A DNA stretch of 64,000 bases, from contig NZ_CP139965.1 in assembly GCF_034424375.1 (NCBI RefSeq), forward strand, positions 1,488,001-1,552,000, read 5' to 3'. Origin of the DNA: Paraburkholderia kururiensis (GTDB lineage Bacteria; Pseudomonadota; Gammaproteobacteria; Burkholderiales; Burkholderiaceae). The position numbers and the translations under genes are program-made. How positions within the stretch are numbered: position 1 is the stretch's first letter; every line of letters begins with the position of its first letter. Shown piece by piece: positions 44,143-51,309 of the stretch. Below the pieces are notes generated by a model. It had not been told where the DNA came from and ran no database searches. It saw only the letters and a list, made by a program, of their open reading frames with translations.

Positions 44143-45048
44143 TCAGATCTGCGGCAACGGCGGACGCGTTTCGATGGCGCGGCGGATCAGCGTCTCCACG
44201 GCCTCACGCTCCGCGCCCGCGAGCGGCAGGCGCGGCGGCCGCACGGGCTCGGTGCCGAGGCCCACGATGGCTTCCGCGAGCTTGATGTTCTGCACGAGCT
44301 TGGCCGACACGTCGAGTGCGAGCAGCGGCGCGAACCAGCGGTACAGCGTGCGCGCCTCCTCGAGACGCCCCGCGCGGATCAGCCGGTAGATTGCCACCGT
44401 CTCGTGCGGAAATGCGCACACCAGACCCGCCACCCAGCCGTGGGCGCCCATCAGTATCGCTTCCATGGCGAGGTTGTCGACGCCGCACAGAATCGCGTAA
44501 CGGTCGCCCACCACGTTGATGAGATCCGTGACGCGTCGCACGTCGCCGCACGATTCCTTGATGGCGACGATCTTCGCTTCGTCCGCGATCTCGGCGAACA
44601 TTTCCGGCGTCATGTCCACGCCGTAGGCAAGCGGGTTGTTGTAGACCATGAGCGGCAGCGGGCTCGCGTCCGCGACCATGCGGAAGTGGTGGAGCGTTTC
44701 GCGCCGGTCCGAGAGATAGCGCAGGCCCGGCAGCACCATGTAGCCCGCGGCGCCGCGCTTCGCGCCCGCTTCGGCCTGGCGGCAGCCGTCCAGCGTGCTG
44801 TTTTCCGCGATGGTGAGCAGCACCGGCACGCGGCCATGCGAGGCATCCACGGCGATGTCGAGCACTTCGAGCTTCTCGTCGAGCGAGAGCGTGGACGCTT
44901 CGCCCAGCGACCCGCACACGATGATGCCGTCCACGCCTGCATCGATTTGCGCCTCGATGTTCTTCTTCGTCCAGGCGCGGTCTATGCTGAAATCCGCGTT
45001 GAACTTGGTGGTGACTGCGGGCATGACGCCTTGCCAGATATGTGCCAC
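44143..45048 (-). CDS. DHDPS/NAL-family lyase, probable 1-pyrroline-4-hydroxy-2-carboxylate deaminase
   Basis: A 301-residue (beta/alpha)8 protein of the DapA superfamily. Schiff-base Lys164 (VAIKESCGD), Tyr136 (MVYNNP) and GSLGE at 46-50 are in place. In hydroxyproline loci this family deaminates 1-pyrroline-4-hydroxy-2-carboxylate to 2-oxoglutarate semialdehyde. It is divergent from the hydroxyproline epimerase, which supports that role. The start is taken as GTG 45048: AGGAGAG sits just upstream, inside the frame of the ATG at 45063, and the product then begins MAHIWQGVMPAV as family members do. Confidence 0.85.
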   Translation of the reverse strand: MAHIWQGVMPAVTTKFNADFSIDRAWTKKNIEAQIDAGVDGIIVCGSLGEASTLSLDEKLEVLDIAVDASHGRVPVLLTIAENSTLDGCRQAEAGAKRGAAGYMVLPGLRYLSDRRETLHHFRMVADASPLPLMVYNNPLAYGVDMTPEMFAEIADEAKIVAIKESCGDVRRVTDLINVVGDRYAILCGVDNLAMEAILMGAHGWVAGLVCAFPHETVAIYRLIRAGRLEEARTLYRWFAPLLALDVSAKLVQNIKLAEAIVGLGTEPVRPPRLPLAGAEREAVETLIRRAIETRPPLPQI

Positions 45049-45129
45049 GACGGCTCTCCTCATGTGATCGATGGGTTGCAGTGTAAGCAGCAGCGCGATG
45101 GGCGTCTTGCGTCATTCGCGCATCGCGCA

Positions 45130-45203
45130 TGACGATTTCCGCACAGCCTGTGCAAACACGAAGGGCACGCTGTGCGCACGGGCGCATTGTGCAGAAATCG
45201 TCA
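45130..45203. promoter_or_regulatory. Long inverted repeat in the divergent hydroxyproline promoter
   Basis: TGACGATTTCCGCACA at 45130-45145 and TGTGCAGAAATCGTCA at 45188-45203 are inverted copies (15 of 16 bp) separated by 42 bp. They sit between the deaminase start (45048) and epimerase start (45260). The interior also has CTGTGCAAAC and GCTGTGCGCA. A regulator bridging both arms could control both transcripts; the PAS-AraC protein at 49039 is the local candidate. Confidence 0.65.
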
Positions 45204-45259
45204 CGCCGCACGCGCAACGCCACCAAGACGCGCGGCGGGCGCGTTCCTACCATCAGGGC

Positions 45260-46228
45260 ATGAAAACGCTCGACATCATCGATTCCCATACCGGAGGCGA
45301 GCCCACGCGGCTCGTCGTGTCCGGCGGTCCCGACGTGGTTTCCTCAGGACCAGGCCCGCTCGCCCAGCGGCTCGACACCTTTCGCACGCAGTTCGACCAC
45401 TGGCGCGCCGGCATCGTCAACGAGCCGCGCGGCTCGGACGTCGTGGTGGGGGCGCTGCTGTGCGAGCCGCACGACCCGCAATGCTCGGCCGGCGTGATCT
45501 TCTTCAACAACGTGGGCTATCTCGGCATGTGCGGACACGGCACGATCGGGCTCGTCGTGTCGCTCGCGCACATGGGGCGCATCGGGCCGGGGCGGCATCG
45601 CATCGAAACGCCGGTCGGCGTGGTGGACGCAACGTTGAACGAGAACGGCAGCGTGTCGGTGCGCAACGTGCCGGCGTATCGCTACCGGCGCGACGTCGCG
45701 GTGGACGTGCCTGGCTACGGCCGCTTCACGGGCGACATCGGCTGGGGCGGTAACTGGTTCTTTCTCGTCGCGCACCCCGGGCGCACGCTGGAAGCGCGGC
45801 ATATCGCCGAACTCACGGCGTTTTCGTCAGCCATGCGCGACGCGCTCGACGCCCAGCAGATCACGGGCGCGGATGGCGCGTTCATCGACCACATCGAACT
45901 GTTCGGGCCGGGCTCGCGCGCGGGCATCGACAGCCGCAGCTTCGTGCTGTGTCCCGGCAACGCGTACGACCGCTCGCCGTGCGGCACGGGCACGAGCGCG
46001 AAAGTGGCGTGCCTCGCCGCGGACGGCAAGCTCGCGCCGGGCGCCGTGTGGCGGCAGGAGAGCATCATCGGCAGCGTGTTCGAAGCGAGCTGGGTGCCGG
46101 GCGAGCCCAACGGCGAGGGCACGCCCACGGTCGTACCGACCATCACGGGCGAGGCGTGGGTGACGGCGGAGTCGCGTCTGCGCTTCGACGAGCGCGACCC
46201 GTTCGTGTGGGGCATTCGCACGGCATGA
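45260..46228 (+). CDS. 4-hydroxyproline 2-epimerase (proline racemase family)
   Basis: A 322-residue cofactor-independent epimerase converting trans-4-hydroxy-L-proline to cis-4-hydroxy-D-proline. Both catalytic cysteines are present: Cys91 in GMCGHGTIG and Cys241 in DRSPCGTGTSAK. A Cys/Cys pair fits proline racemases and hydroxyproline epimerases and excludes the Cys/Thr dehydratases. AGGG lies just before ATG 45260. Its stop overlaps the next gene in ATGA. Confidence 0.92.
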   Translation: MKTLDIIDSHTGGEPTRLVVSGGPDVVSSGPGPLAQRLDTFRTQFDHWRAGIVNEPRGSDVVVGALLCEPHDPQCSAGVIFFNNVGYLGMCGHGTIGLVVSLAHMGRIGPGRHRIETPVGVVDATLNENGSVSVRNVPAYRYRRDVAVDVPGYGRFTGDIGWGGNWFFLVAHPGRTLEARHIAELTAFSSAMRDALDAQQITGADGAFIDHIELFGPGSRAGIDSRSFVLCPGNAYDRSPCGTGTSAKVACLAADGKLAPGAVWRQESIIGSVFEASWVPGEPNGEGTPTVVPTITGEAWVTAESRLRFDERDPFVWGIRTA

Positions 46229-47364
46229 CGAGGGACCACGTAGCCGATGTGATCGTGGTGGGCGCGGGCATTGTCGGCGCCGCGTGTGCCGCCGCGCTGG
46301 CGGCGCGCGGCCTGCACGTGGCCGTACTCGAAGCGAATGGCGTGGGCGGCGGCGCGACGGCGGCGGGCATGGGCCATATCGTCGTGATGAACGACTCGCC
46401 CGCGGAGCTGGCGCTGTCCCGCTATTCGCGCGAACTGTGGCTCGAATTCGCGCCCCGGTTGCGCGAGCGCGATGCGTTCTCCCGCTGCGGCACGCTCTGG
46501 GTCGCAAGCGACGACGAAGAACTCGACGCGGCCCGCGCCATGCAGACGGCGTTCGCGGCACAGAACGTGGCGGCGCAACTGCTGGACGCAAACGCGCTGT
46601 ACGCCTGCGAGCCGGCGCTCGCGCCAGGCATGGCGGGCGGGCTGCGTGTTGGGCACGACAGCATCGTCTATGCGCCTGCGGCGGCCGAGTGGCTGCTGCG
46701 ACATTCGCCGGCAGCCGCGAACATCCGTTTGCATACGGGCGCCGAGGTGATCGCTCTGGAGCCGTCGCGCGTAGTGTTGCGCACGGGAGAGACGTTGGGC
46801 GCGGCGCACGTGGTCGTCGCGAATGGCCTCGCCGCGCAACGTCTCGTGCCCTGGCTGCCGCTGCAGCCGAAGAAGGGCCACCTGCTCATCACCGACCGCT
46901 ACCCCGGCGTGGTCCGACATCAGCTGCTCGAACTGGGCTACATCAAGAGCGCGCATCACGCGCAGGGCACGTCCGTGGCGTTCAACGTGCAGCCGCGGCC
47001 GACAGGGCAACTGTTGATCGGCTCGTCGCGCCAGTTCGATACCACGGACCCCGCCGTCGATATGCCCGTGCTCGCGCAGATGCTCAAGCGCGCGTCGCGT
47101 TATCTGCCGTCGCTGCCGGGCTTGAACGCGATTCGCGCATGGACGGGCTTTCGCGCCGCCTCGCCCGACGGCTTGCCGCTGATCGGCCCGGCCGGGCGCG
47201 ACCTGCGCGGCGTGTGGCTTGCGGTGGGCCACGAGGGACTGGGCGTGACCACGTCGCTCGCTACGGCAAACCTGCTGGCGGCCCAGATACTCGACGAGCC
47301 GCCACCCATTGCCGCCCACCCGTACCTGCCCGCGCGTTTTGCGCAAGGAGTCGAGCATGCGTGA
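46225..47364 (+). CDS. FAD-dependent D-hydroxyproline dehydrogenase, DAO-type subunit
   Basis: A 379-residue glycine-oxidase/DadA-like flavoprotein. N-terminal dinucleotide fold VIVVGAGIVGAACAAALAARG and C-terminal GLPLIGPAGRDLRGVWLA...GHEGLGVTTS. With the ferredoxin-like gene and the second flavoprotein downstream it forms the three-part D-hydroxyproline dehydrogenase known from Pseudomonas-type hydroxyproline loci. It overlaps the gene on each side (ATGA at 46225; the ferredoxin start lies inside its end). Confidence 0.88.
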   Translation: MTRDHVADVIVVGAGIVGAACAAALAARGLHVAVLEANGVGGGATAAGMGHIVVMNDSPAELALSRYSRELWLEFAPRLRERDAFSRCGTLWVASDDEELDAARAMQTAFAAQNVAAQLLDANALYACEPALAPGMAGGLRVGHDSIVYAPAAAEWLLRHSPAAANIRLHTGAEVIALEPSRVVLRTGETLGAAHVVVANGLAAQRLVPWLPLQPKKGHLLITDRYPGVVRHQLLELGYIKSAHHAQGTSVAFNVQPRPTGQLLIGSSRQFDTTDPAVDMPVLAQMLKRASRYLPSLPGLNAIRAWTGFRAASPDGLPLIGPAGRDLRGVWLAVGHEGLGVTTSLATANLLAAQILDEPPPIAAHPYLPARFAQGVEHA

Positions 47365-47653
47365 CGCCCAGCACGCGAGCCACACGCCAGTGCAGGAAGT
47401 GCGCGTGACGGTGGACGGCCACACGGTGGCGGTGCCGCTGGGCGCCACGGTTGCCGCCGCACTGGCAATTGCCGCGACGGTAGGCGCCGCACGAGGCGCG
47501 CGCGTGTCCGTTCGCGGCGAGCCACGCACGATGTTTTGCGGCATGGGCGTGTGCCAGGAGTGCCGCGTGACCATCGACGGCCGCGCGCATCGGCTTGCCT
47601 GCCAGACGCTGTGTTGCGACGGCCAACGGATCGAGACGACGAGGACGGAATGA
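47357..47653 (+). CDS. Small [2Fe-2S] subunit of the D-hydroxyproline dehydrogenase
   Basis: A 98-residue Fer2_4 protein, the beta-grasp ferredoxin-like subunit found in heteromeric amino-acid oxidases (SoxA/HcnA N-terminal-like). Cysteine ligands: Cys61-x4-Cys66-x2-Cys69 and Cys82. ATG 47357 has AAGGAG 6 bases upstream and overlaps the previous stop; the frame extends further upstream without support. It passes electrons between the two flavoproteins. Confidence 0.9.
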   Translation: MRDAQHASHTPVQEVRVTVDGHTVAVPLGATVAAALAIAATVGAARGARVSVRGEPRTMFCGMGVCQECRVTIDGRAHRLACQTLCCDGQRIETTRTE

Positions 47654-48948
47654 GCGAACGCTACGACGTGGTGGTCGTCGGCGCGGGGCCGGCAGGCTTG
47701 AGTGCGGCGCGCGCGGCGGCGGGGCAAGGCGCGCGCGTGGCGATCGTCGACGACAATCCGCGCGCGGGCGGCCAGGTCTGGCGCCAGGGACCGTGGCATC
47801 CGGCTCAGCAGCCTTTGCGTGTGTTGATGGACGATCTCGCGCCGGGGGGGCGTGTCACGTGGTGGCAGTCGTCGCGCGTGGTCGCGCCGCTCGCGGGAAG
47901 GGAACTGCTGATCGAGTCTGAACAGCACGGCGGCGTGCGTATCTCGTACGACCGCCTGATTCTTGCCACCGGCGCGCGCGAACGTCTGCTGCCGTTTTCG
48001 GGCTGGACGCTGCCGGGCGTCACGGGCGCGGGCGGCTTGCAGGCGCTGATCAAGGGCGGCGTGCCGGTGCGTGGCGAGCGCCTCGTGATCGCCGGAAGCG
48101 GGCCGCTGCTGCTCGCTGCGCTCGCCACGGCGCGCGATGCAGGCGCCGACGTGCTGGCCGTGGTCGAACAGGCGAGCGCGTGGGCGGTCGCGCATTTTGC
48201 GCTGAGGTTGATGCGCACGCCGTCGAAGCTCGCGCAGGCGACCACGCTCACGCGCGGTTTCGTTGGCCTGCGGTACTGGACCGGCAGTGTGGTGCATGCG
48301 GCGAGGGGAGCGGGACGCGTCGAACAGGTCACGATTCGTCGCGGCGCGCGCGAGGTCACGCTCGCGTGCGATCGCGTCGCGTGCGGCTATGGACTGGAGC
48401 CGAACGTGCTGCTGGGCGAATCGCTGGGATGCACGGTCGCGGCCCACAGGACGAGCCTGGTGCTCGTCGTGGATGACCTGCAGCAGACTTCTGTTGCGAA
48501 CGTGTTTGCGGCCGGCGAATGCACGGGGGTGGGCGGCATGGAACTCGCCCGGGTGGAAGGGGAGATCGCGGGACTGGCGGCCGTGGACGCCGCGCCCGCT
48601 GCCCGCGCCCGCTTTGCCGACCGCGCGCGATGGCGGCGCTTCGCGGCGAACGTCGATGCGGCCTTCGCGCTGGGCGAAGCGGCGCGCGCCTTGCCGCCCG
48701 ACGACACCTTGCTGTGCCGCTGCGAGGACGTGACCGTCGGCGCCGTGCGCGCCCATGCGAACTGGCGCGACGCCAAGCTTCAGACACGCTGCGGCATGGG
48801 CGCCTGTCAGGGCCGCATCTGCGCGACGGCGGCGCGCACTTATTTCGGCTGGGGCACAGAAGCGGGCGCAGGCACGGGTAGGGCCGCCCCCCGTCCGCCG
48901 CTGCAACCCACGCAGATCGCCACCTTGATCGAGGCCGCCGATTCCTGA
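47650..48948 (+). CDS. NAD(P)/FAD-type oxidoreductase subunit with C-terminal BFD-like [2Fe-2S] site
   Basis: A 432-residue subunit with two dinucleotide folds, VVVVGAGPAGLSAARAAAGQ near the N-terminus and LVIAGSGPLLLAALATA near 155. The C-terminal Cys-rich region LLCRCEDVTVGAV...RCGMGACQGRIC is the BFD-like cluster of HcnB/OoxA-type subunits. ATGA overlap with the ferredoxin gene shows strict coupling. It is the large partner in the D-hydroxyproline dehydrogenase complex. Confidence 0.88.
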   Translation: MSERYDVVVVGAGPAGLSAARAAAGQGARVAIVDDNPRAGGQVWRQGPWHPAQQPLRVLMDDLAPGGRVTWWQSSRVVAPLAGRELLIESEQHGGVRISYDRLILATGARERLLPFSGWTLPGVTGAGGLQALIKGGVPVRGERLVIAGSGPLLLAALATARDAGADVLAVVEQASAWAVAHFALRLMRTPSKLAQATTLTRGFVGLRYWTGSVVHAARGAGRVEQVTIRRGAREVTLACDRVACGYGLEPNVLLGESLGCTVAAHRTSLVLVVDDLQQTSVANVFAAGECTGVGGMELARVEGEIAGLAAVDAAPAARARFADRARWRRFAANVDAAFALGEAARALPPDDTLLCRCEDVTVGAVRAHANWRDAKLQTRCGMGACQGRICATAARTYFGWGTEAGAGTGRAAPRPPLQPTQIATLIEAADS

Positions 48949-49038
48949 GCACGGGCCTCTCCCGATTTTTTTGCGCCGGTGCCGCGCCCTATAATCGAGC
49001 GCACGTTCTCACCCGCTCCGGGCGCGCGGAATTCCGAC

Positions 49039-49896
49039 ATGACCATGCTGGCCGACATCATCCATCCGGCGCTGCAAGCGGCAGCCGGTATGACGCCGAA
49101 CGCGGTTCCCGGCGCAGCGGGGTCCGCGGATGCGTCGGCCTTTGCCGACGCCACGCTCACGGCCATGCTCACGCATTTCACGTTGCTCGAGCCGGTGTTC
49201 GACGCGATGCCCGAAGTCGTGTTCTTCGTGAAAGACGTGCAGGCGCGCTACGTGCTGGTGAACCGAACGCTCGCTTCGCGCTGCGGCTACAAGGACAAGG
49301 AAGCACTGCTCGGCAAGACCGCCGAGGATGTGTTTCCGCGCCGCTTCGGCCGCGTCTACACCGCGCAGGACCGGACCATCGTGAGCATCGGCAATACGCT
49401 CATCGACCAGTTGGAACTGCATCTGTATCCGGGGCGGCAGCCGGGCTGGTGCCTCACCTGCAAGGCGCCGCTGCGCGACCCTTCGACGGGTACCGTGGTG
49501 GGACTGGCCGGCATTTCGCGCGACCTCAGGGCGGACGAGAGCAGTCATCCTGCCTACAGCAAGCTCGCCACCGTCGTGCAGTACATCCAGGAAAACTATG
49601 TGCAGCCGCTGAACCTGAGGCAGCTGGCGGAAATGGCGGATATGTCGGTGGCGCAGCTGGAGCGCTATTTCCACAAGGTCTTCCACCTGACACCGCGCCA
49701 GGTGCTGCTGAAGACGCGTCTGGATGCGGCCACGGCGCTGCTCGTCTCGCACGACAAGGTCACCGACGTCGCGGCGCTATGCGGCTACACCGACCACAGC
49801 GCATTCACGCGGCAATTCAAGGCCACCGTGGGCGTGACGCCCACCGAGTACCGCGCGCTCTTGCACGGCACGGCCGCGGCTGCTCCGAAGGCGTGA
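49039..49896 (+). CDS. AraC-family regulator with N-terminal PAS domain
   Basis: A 285-residue protein. A PAS domain occupies about residues 45-160 (FDAMPEVVFFVKDVQARYVL, VFPRRFGRVY), and an AraC double HTH occupies 180-280 (NLRQLAEMADMSVAQLERYF and VTDVAALCGYTDHSAFTRQF). Same-strand position after the dehydrogenase genes suggests it senses hydroxyproline or an intermediate and activates the locus. ATG 49039 or 49045 is the start; the longer frame from 48979 is unlikely because it would cover the promoter region. Confidence 0.87.
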   Translation: MTMLADIIHPALQAAAGMTPNAVPGAAGSADASAFADATLTAMLTHFTLLEPVFDAMPEVVFFVKDVQARYVLVNRTLASRCGYKDKEALLGKTAEDVFPRRFGRVYTAQDRTIVSIGNTLIDQLELHLYPGRQPGWCLTCKAPLRDPSTGTVVGLAGISRDLRADESSHPAYSKLATVVQYIQENYVQPLNLRQLAEMADMSVAQLERYFHKVFHLTPRQVLLKTRLDAATALLVSHDKVTDVAALCGYTDHSAFTRQFKATVGVTPTEYRALLHGTAAAAPKA

Positions 49897-49971
49897 CCGG
49901 GCGGCCGTCGTTGTTGAACAGCGTGCATGGTTGCGGCCGACCGCGGTTGCTGATCTGCTGATCGTCCCGCC

Positions 49972-50331
49972 ATGCCAGCAAGCGGAAAAGCGCGTACCGG
50001 GGCTCGACCGAAAGCCCACCGTTACTACGTCTACGTGGTCGAACTCGCCGACACCGTCTGGAACGAGGCGCGCTTTCGCCGCGCGAATCCCGACTACCGG
50101 TTCGCGAAGCCCTGCGTTTATGTGGGAATGACCGGGCTCGATCCCGATCTGCGTTTTGACCGCCACAAGGCGGGTATCCAGTCGAACCGCTTCGTGCGCG
50201 ATTACGGCTTGCGGCTGATGCCGGAACTGTATGAAGTGTTCAATCCATTGCCGTACGACGGTGCGCGCGACATGGAAGTGGAACTGGGAATCGGCTTGCG
50301 CGAAGCCGGGTACGCGGTGTGGCAGGCGTGA
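49972..50331 (+). CDS. Small GIY-YIG-like protein
   Basis: A 119-residue protein with the GIY-YIG pattern: YYVYVVEL at 18-25, CVYVGMTG at 48-55, then LRFDRHKAG with candidate catalytic Arg61/Arg64 and a C-terminal acidic helix DMEVELG (Glu102/Glu104). The first 16 residues are basic. The core is short and has no added DNA-binding domain. The family includes UvrC, homing endonucleases and many uncharacterised small proteins; no partner gene is evident. There is no strong ribosome site at ATG 49972. Confidence 0.7.
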   Translation: MPASGKARTGARPKAHRYYVYVVELADTVWNEARFRRANPDYRFAKPCVYVGMTGLDPDLRFDRHKAGIQSNRFVRDYGLRLMPELYEVFNPLPYDGARDMEVELGIGLREAGYAVWQA

Positions 50332-50355
50332 CTGCCTGCTTTATCGAGGCGCGGA

Positions 50356-50634
50356 TTACCGCGAAGGACGGTCGAGGCCCAGGCCGCGCAGAATGGCGTT
50401 GCCCTCAGGCGTGAGGCGAATGTGCGGCGTGCCGGCCTCGGACTGCACCTGCTCGACGAGGCCGGCTTCCTGCAGCAGCGGAATCTCGGGCTTCGCCGAC
50501 GCGTCGATAGGCGCGTGCAGCAACAGCAGCAACGTGGCGATTTCGTGATGACTGAGCAGGCGGCGCAAAATCGTGCGCTTCGCCGGGGCCGCAGGCTGCG
50601 GCGCGCTCGTCAAAGTCGTGTCTTGCCTGTCCAT
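50356..50634 (-). CDS. Small protein with winged-helix-like C-terminus
   Basis: A 92-residue protein. The N-terminal 25 residues are polar and disordered-looking. The rest reads like a winged helix: LSHHEIATLLLLLHA, a turn with LLQEAGLVEQVQ, and a wing strand HIRLTPEGNAILRGLGL. The start at 50634 (MDRQDT) has GGAAGGTGG upstream and is preferred to 50688. A perfect 16-bp palindrome lies 72 bp before the start, so self-regulation is plausible. Family not recognised with certainty. Confidence 0.65.
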   Translation of the reverse strand: MDRQDTTLTSAPQPAAPAKRTILRRLLSHHEIATLLLLLHAPIDASAKPEIPLLQEAGLVEQVQSEAGTPHIRLTPEGNAILRGLGLDRPSR

Positions 50635-50705
50635 CGGTCCACCTTCCGGGTTGCTTCGCGGTTGTTCGGTCGAGTTTCGACGGATCATGCGCAGGAAGTC
50701 TTAAA

Positions 50706-50721
50706 CGATTCTTAAGAATCG
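50706..50721. promoter_or_regulatory. Perfect 16-bp palindrome (candidate operator)
   Basis: CGATTCTTAAGAATCG at 50706-50721 is a perfect palindrome, AT-rich at its centre. It lies between the small winged-helix-like gene (start 50634) and the lipoprotein gene (stop 50789). A second inverted pair, CGTAAC-aacgc-GTTACG, is at 50752-50768. Confidence 0.55.
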
Positions 50722-50788
50722 GCCCGCGAGTGCAACCGCCGCTGCCATAGTCGTAACAACGCGTTACGCCCGCGCTCTGGCCGCTTCT

Positions 50789-51121
50789 TCACGGCGCGCA
50801 GGTCTTGCTCGCGCTCTCGATCCACAGATTCTTGATGTGTCGCTTGCCGGCGTAGAACCGGTAAGTCGTGGCGCCGTTGTCGCTGCGCACCTTGACGACG
50901 TTCGAGTCGCCGAAGTCCAGCATCGCGCCTTGCGGCAGCGCGGTGGTTTTCACGCTGCTGTCATGCTTCGAAGCCTCCACGGTCATACATTGCACGACGC
51001 TGTCGACGGAACGCTGCGTGGTGGTGTCGATGACCGGTTCGCCCGCATCGGGATTGCTCTGGAAGGACGCGCACGCGGCGAGCAGCATCGGGGCGCAGAG
51101 GGTGGCGGCGAGTTTGTTCAT
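50789..51121 (-). CDS. Small outer-membrane-type lipoprotein
   Basis: A 110-residue protein with a lipoprotein signal: MNKLAATLCAPMLLAAC, lipobox LAAC with Cys17, followed by Ala-Ser, which favours outer-membrane sorting. The mature part is about 90 residues of mixed beta structure with two further Cys (Cys45 and one near the C-terminus) that could form a disulfide. AGGAG lies 5 bases before ATG 51121; the frame continues upstream antisense to the porin, which is a shadow. Function unknown. Confidence 0.85.
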   Translation of the reverse strand: MNKLAATLCAPMLLAACASFQSNPDAGEPVIDTTTQRSVDSVVQCMTVEASKHDSSVKTTALPQGAMLDFGDSNVVKVRSDNGATTYRFYAGKRHIKNLWIESASKTCAP

Positions 51122-51240
51122 GTGTCTCCTGGCGTTGACGAACGTTGGCTTGCGTGGGTTTGCGCAGCCTGAAACGATCCGGCCGATTATATCGGTCGCG
51201 ATTAAAGCAGTTTTTGCAAGCGGTATGCCCGGCGCTGGAA

Positions 51241-51278
51241 AAACAAAAAAGGCGCGCCGCCCGCGGGCAGCGCGCCTT
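51241..51278 (-). terminator. Rho-independent terminator of the second porin
   Basis: Stem AAGGCGCGC (51249-51257) pairs with GCGCGCCTT (51270-51278). On the minus strand TTTTTTGTTT follows. It lies just past the porin stop at 51310. Confidence 0.88.
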
Positions 51279-51309
51279 CCGTGTGCGCGTCCAGGCCAGG
51301 CCGTCGCGG

